Source: Deltaproteobacteria bacterium
Lineage (GTDB): Bacteria > Myxococcota > JADLHZ01
Direction of reading: 5' to 3'
DNA length: 64,000 nucleotides
NCBI GenBank assembly: GCA_020848545.1
Contig: JADLHZ010000151.1
Location: forward strand, 62,001 to 126,000
Positions 60,916 through 64,000 of this stretch are shown here, piece after piece. The position numbers and the translations under genes were made by a program. Below the pieces are notes generated by a model that saw only the letters and a list, made by a program, of their open reading frames with translations, was not told the origin of the DNA and searched no databases. Positions within the stretch are counted from its first letter, which is position 1. Each line of letters opens with the position of its first letter.

Positions 60916-62241
60916 TCACGCGCTGCGCACGGTGTAAACGAGCGATCCGATCCACCGCTTGAAGCGTTCGCCGAAAGAGAGCTTCGGCTCGGCGCCCGGC
61001 ACGTACCGCGTCGATCCCTTCGCGATCGACTCTTCCAAGATCGCGCGCATCTTCGCCACGTCGTTCGCGGCGGCGGTGAAGATCAGCGTCTCGCTCAAGC
61101 GGCCGTCGGCGTAGTCCGACAAGTTGTAGCTGCCGAACGCGGCGACGTCGTCGACCACGAAGATCTTCGCGTGATCCGGCGTGTCTTGGGTCTCGTAGAT
61201 TTCGACGCCCGCGGCGACCAGCTCGTCGTAGCCCGGCGTGGTCGCGCGATACGCCATCTTCGAGATGTGGCTCGCCGACTCGCCGGTCGTGATGATGCGC
61301 ACCTTCACGCCGAGCTGCGCCGCATCGATCAGCGCCTGGCGCAGCTCCGGATGGCCGACGACGTAGTTCGACGTCAGCGTGATCTCGCGACGCGCGCGCA
61401 GGAAGGTCATGAGCAGCGCCTGCGTGATCCGGTTCTTCTCGCGCATGATCTCGCCGCCGTCATGCAGCGGGTCCCAGGTGACCACGTGATACAGCCCCGC
61501 GATCTTCCCCGGTCCCTTTTCCCCGGGGCGCGCCGGCAGCGAAAACGTCCCCGGTCCCTTTTCGTAGTCGGTGCGGCCGAGGATCGTCATGAAGTCGGCT
61601 TGCATCTGCAGCGCGACGGGACCGGTCATGCGCATCTCGAAGTCGCGGAAGAGATGGCCGTAGTAGTTGCCGCCCACGTTTCGTCCGCCGGCGATCGCGT
61701 GCATTCCATCGACGACGAGCATCTTGGCGTGGTTGCCGCTCGCCAGCAGGCGCGACTGTTGTTCGAGGCCGCCGAAGCGCCGGACAGTGGCGCCGCTGGC
61801 TTCGAGCTCCTTCAGCTTCATGGCGAGCGCATCGGCCTGCGCGCCCTTCATCACGAACTTCTGCGCGAGCGTGTCGATGACGAGCGCGACGGCGACGCCC
61901 CGCTTCTTCGCCGCGATCAGCGCGTCGACGTAAGCGAGGCCGAAGGCGTCGGGCTCGATGCAATAGGTGCTGCAGACGATCGACTCGTTGGCGCCGTTGA
62001 CCAACGCGAGCCGCGCATTCCACGCCTTGTCGTGCTCGCGCAGGTACTCGACCTCGGTGGCGACGGCCGGGGCGCGGCGAGCGCACTGAGCGATGATCTT
62101 CCAGTACTCGCTGTCGAAGACTGCCCGCCGGGCGAGGATGCGCTCACGGCGGGCCAAGGGGATGAGCGGCGGAGCTTCGACGCCGGTTTCGAGCGTGACG
62201 AGAGCAGCAGGCGGAAAGTGCGCGGCGATGGCAGCAGGCAT
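60916..62241 (-). CDS. Phospholipase-D-superfamily protein (cardiolipin-synthase-like)
   Basis: A 441-aa protein with two HKD motifs: HAKMLVVDGMHAIAGGRN and HAKIFVVDDVAAFGSYN (H-x-K-x4-D each), both intact. ECTYCIEPD-type segments and LTSNYVVGHPELRQALIDAA also fit. The family includes cardiolipin synthases and phosphatidyltransferases as well as nucleases; the paired, well-separated HKD sites favour lipid chemistry. Between the two motifs a loop reads EKGPGTFSLPARPGEKGPGK; both EKGPG units are encoded by copies of the CCCCGGTCCCTTTT motif, so the loop seems to be a repeat insertion tolerated in frame. It converges directly on the PPDK-like gene, with no gap. Confidence 0.88.
   Translation of the reverse strand: MPAAIAAHFPPAALVTLETGVEAPPLIPLARRERILARRAVFDSEYWKIIAQCARRAPAVATEVEYLREHDKAWNARLALVNGANESIVCSTYCIEPDAFGLAYVDALIAAKKRGVAVALVIDTLAQKFVMKGAQADALAMKLKELEASGATVRRFGGLEQQSRLLASGNHAKMLVVDGMHAIAGGRNVGGNYYGHLFRDFEMRMTGPVALQMQADFMTILGRTDYEKGPGTFSLPARPGEKGPGKIAGLYHVVTWDPLHDGGEIMREKNRITQALLMTFLRARREITLTSNYVVGHPELRQALIDAAQLGVKVRIITTGESASHISKMAYRATTPGYDELVAAGVEIYETQDTPDHAKIFVVDDVAAFGSYNLSDYADGRLSETLIFTAAANDVAKMRAILEESIAKGSTRYVPGAEPKLSFGERFKRWIGSLVYTVRSA
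61506..61562. repeat. Two CCCCGGTCCCTTTT motif copies inside the phospholipase-D-type gene
   Basis: TCCCCGGTCCCTTTTCCCC at 61506-61524 and TCCCCGGTCCCTTTTCG at 61548-61564 are nearly identical and 42 bases apart (14 codons). On the coding strand each yields EKGPG. The same unit lies in the RAYT flank (38094-38144, opposite strand) and in the anti-sigma-like gene. Confidence 0.85.
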
Positions 62242-62286
62242 GGGGCCGCGATTATCGGCAGCGCGTCCCGTTTGTTTCCGCGCAAT

Positions 62287-63048
62287 TCATCGTGTCATTC
62301 TCATGCTGGCCGGCCAGACGCGATCAGAGCCGGCGTCCACCTGCACCGAGAAGGACACCTCACGGATGACGCCCGTGCGCGTGAACAGCGTGAGCAGGCC
62401 GTGCAGCTCGCGATCGCCCTCGATCGCCGCCTTCAGCTTGCTGGCGCTCGCCGCATCGAGCTGCGGAGAAGAAACGACGAGCACGCGCGCGGCGTCTTGC
62501 ACCTCCTGGCGGACCTCGAGCTCGAGCTTCTTCACGCCCGGATACCGAAAGCGATCGAGCGCCAACGAGAGCAGCGTCTTCACCTGCAAGTCGCTGTACG
62601 CAGGCGCCGCCGGCAATTCGGCGTCAGGCACCACCGCCATCGTGGCGCTGCCGCCCGCCGCGCTCGCCGCCAGCGCCGGCTGCAGGGTCTTCGGCGCAAA
62701 GAACTTCTTCGCGCTCGCACCTGGCGCGAGCGCGATCGATCGACCGAGCGCCGCCGAGCGCGGACCGGTGTTGAAGATCGACACCGGGTTCGTGTTCGGC
62801 CCGTTCAGCACTTCGCCGACCGTGAGATCGCCCGCGGCCGGCCCGCATACGTAGACGCTCTCGCCGACGACTTGTCGCGCGATCGTCTGCGGCGAGAGCC
62901 CCGGCGCGACTGCGCCCTTGACGTCCTGCACGGCGGCAGACGTGGCAAACGGCGTCTTCGCGTCGAACTTCGCGCTCTGCATCTGCGCCGGCAGCGTGCC
63001 GCGCAAGACGTCGCCCACCTTGTTGTCGAAGCCGGTGCACAAGACCAC
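62287..63048 (-). CDS. Flavoprotein-oxidoreductase-like fragment, probably 5'-truncated
   Basis: A 253-aa reading from GTG 63048 (VVLCTGFDNKVGDVLRGTLP); the frame is open back to 63324 but overlaps the GH5 gene. RVVLCTGF resembles the 'ATG' strand of FAD/NAD(P)-dependent oxidoreductases, which comes after the dinucleotide-binding domains, and GESVYVCGPAAGD and SIFNTGPRSAALGRSIAL are consistent with the late part of such a protein. No Rossmann GxGxxG is present. The remainder (KTLLSLALDRFRYPGVKKLE) has no motif I know. I infer loss of the N-terminal half, perhaps when it was joined to the GH5 gene. Activity is doubtful. Confidence 0.5.
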   Translation of the reverse strand: MVLCTGFDNKVGDVLRGTLPAQMQSAKFDAKTPFATSAAVQDVKGAVAPGLSPQTIARQVVGESVYVCGPAAGDLTVGEVLNGPNTNPVSIFNTGPRSAALGRSIALAPGASAKKFFAPKTLQPALAASAAGGSATMAVVPDAELPAAPAYSDLQVKTLLSLALDRFRYPGVKKLELEVRQEVQDAARVLVVSSPQLDAASASKLKAAIEGDRELHGLLTLFTRTGVIREVSFSVQVDAGSDRVWPASMRMTR

Positions 63049-63116
63049 GCGATCGACGATCTTCGTCTGCGCCTGGCCCTGCGCGTGTAGGGCGTGCGAC
63101 TCGGTCGCCGAGAATG

Positions 63117-64000
63117 CTACGTCGCGCTGCGCAGCCGCACCCGCGCCATGCCGCGCTCCTTGAAGCGCACGAGCACGAGCTCCTGCTCTGGGTGAAAGTC
63201 GAACGCGTAGTCCGAGCCCTGCACTTCGAGCTCGCGCATGACGCCGAGGTGGCGCGCCGGCGCGTAGAGGATGAGCGGCGCCTCGGTGTTCTTCACGTCG
63301 ATCTCGAGGCTCAACCGCCGCCACCCGAAGTCGTAGTACATCCAGCGCAGAATGCCCGGCGTCGCGATCGCGTAGGGCCGCGACAGAATATCGACGAGCT
63401 CTCGCTTCAACGTGTAGCTCTCGTCGAAGAGGGCTTGGCCGCCGCTGATCGAGGCGTCACCTTGGCCCGGCACTGCGCGGGTGATCGACCAGTAGCAAGA
63501 GCCCACGCGGTGATGATCCTCGAGCTCGACGTGCGCCTTCACGTAGTGTTGCCACTCGTCGAGCATCGTGTTGACGGCCCACTCGCCGTTCCACCACGGC
63601 ACGCCCATCACCTGCGCTTCTTTGTTCGCGGCGGCAAAGTCCATCGCCTTGGTGCGCCGGCGCGGCATCACGTTCGCGACGTAGAGCGAGAGCCAGCCGG
63701 AGTAGAGGTGCGGCGCGTAGACCACGCCGGGGCCAGCGTCGCGCATGCTCTCAGTGGCCATCGCGTTCGTCTCGTTGCGCAACGCCGGCGCGTCGAGGAA
63801 GAACAAGCCGCGCGCGCCGGCGTCCTTCAGCGCGGCGATCGTGCGGCGATAGGCCGGATACAGCACGCGCGTCTCGAAGCCCGGCGTGCCCTGCGGTTCG
63901 TTGAGCACGTCGTAGCCGATGACCGCCGGATGATCGCGAAAACGATCGGCGACTACGCTCCACGCGCGCAGATACTGATCGAAGCGCCCGTCACGATTGG
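63117..64000 (-). CDS. GH5-family glycosidase resembling endoglycoceramidase (5' end outside window)
   Basis: The frame is open to the right edge; the visible 293 codons start inside the catalytic barrel. DRFRDHPAVIGYDVLNEPQG carries the proton-donor Glu of GH5 (NEP), and VMGVPWWNGEWAVNTMLDEW carries the likely nucleophile Glu (GEW). YAPHLYSGWLS supplies the expected His-Tyr pair. After the barrel comes a ~90-residue beta-domain (LSLEIDVKNTEAPLILYAPA), as in GH5 endoglycoceramidases and related glycolipid hydrolases, which split oligosaccharide from ceramide. The substrate call is tentative; it is interesting because sphingolipid-type genes lie at 24-30 kb. Stop at 63117; the truncated flavoprotein follows. 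Confidence 0.75.
   Translation of the reverse strand, partial: NRDGRFDQYLRAWSVVADRFRDHPAVIGYDVLNEPQGTPGFETRVLYPAYRRTIAALKDAGARGLFFLDAPALRNETNAMATESMRDAGPGVVYAPHLYSGWLSLYVANVMPRRRTKAMDFAAANKEAQVMGVPWWNGEWAVNTMLDEWQHYVKAHVELEDHHRVGSCYWSITRAVPGQGDASISGGQALFDESYTLKRELVDILSRPYAIATPGILRWMYYDFGWRRLSLEIDVKNTEAPLILYAPARHLGVMRELEVQGSDYAFDFHPEQELVLVRFKERGMARVRLRSAT

Overview
The window is GC-rich, densely coded bacterial DNA with many start/stop overlaps (ATGA and GTGA junctions), abundant GTG starts and no rRNA or tRNA that I could see. It fits a myxobacterium (Myxococcota, probably Polyangia). Grounds: a secreted protein with a MYXO-CTERM-like tail (31481-32719), a DUF4388/PATAN-type protein with a TPR tail (1097-2401), many stand-alone sensory and receiver proteins, an ~1800-residue single-chain biotin-dependent carboxylase, and enzymes of sphingolipid type. 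The assignment is inference from gene content; no marker gene was compared.

Layout. 1-7.4 kb: end of an isoaspartyl peptidase/asparaginase gene, a type II thioesterase and the DUF4388 protein, then a signalling island: a minus-strand trio (degenerate receiver + HATPase, STAS + zinc ribbon, PAS-GGDEF), a divergent PAS histidine kinase, a metallophosphoesterase and a small response regulator. 7.5-12.9 kb: the giant acyl-CoA carboxylase. 13-16.5 kb: a second receiver-like + HATPase protein, a coiled-coil membrane protein that looks frameshifted, a phytochelatin-synthase-like remnant, and two more receiver proteins. 16.6-24 kb: Lhr helicase, a CPA2 antiporter, an M20-family protein with altered metal ligands.

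24.1-30.4 kb is the most notable part: three overlapping genes encode a condensation-like acyltransferase fused to a P450, a ceramide-glucosyltransferase-like GT fused to a dihydroceramide delta-4-desaturase-like enzyme, and a second P450. I infer an operon for making or tailoring a hydroxylated, desaturated glycosphingolipid. A GH5 protein resembling endoglycoceramidases runs off the right end of the window.

30.5-37 kb: secreted and peptidoglycan-related proteins, a steroid-type Rieske oxygenase that lacks its Rieske domain, a TPR protein, and ruvA, ruvC, a yebC-family gene and rnhB. 37-38.2 kb: a degraded RAYT/Y1 transposase between ~160-bp inverted repeats, followed by REP-like arrays. 38.2-49.4 kb: GT87-type protein, lgt, PAP2 phosphatase, lipoproteins (one LCCL), a divergent pair around a palindromic operator, a PBP4-like peptidase with a collagen-like linker, a truncated HxlR regulator, a probably frameshifted membrane protein, an ankyrin protein and a ~207-bp hexanucleotide microsatellite. 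49.4-54.9 kb: structured DNA, fadB/fadA-type beta-oxidation genes with hairpin leaders and a REP-derived inverted pair between them, and a fatty-acid desaturase. 54.9-64 kb: pentapeptide-repeat protein, a secreted protein/ECF sigma/anti-sigma-like operon, a lipoprotein, a PEP/pyruvate-binding protein, a phospholipase-D-type protein, a truncated flavoprotein-like gene and the GH5 gene.

A short CCCCGGTCCCTTTT-type motif recurs in the transposase flanks and also, in frame, inside two protein-coding genes.
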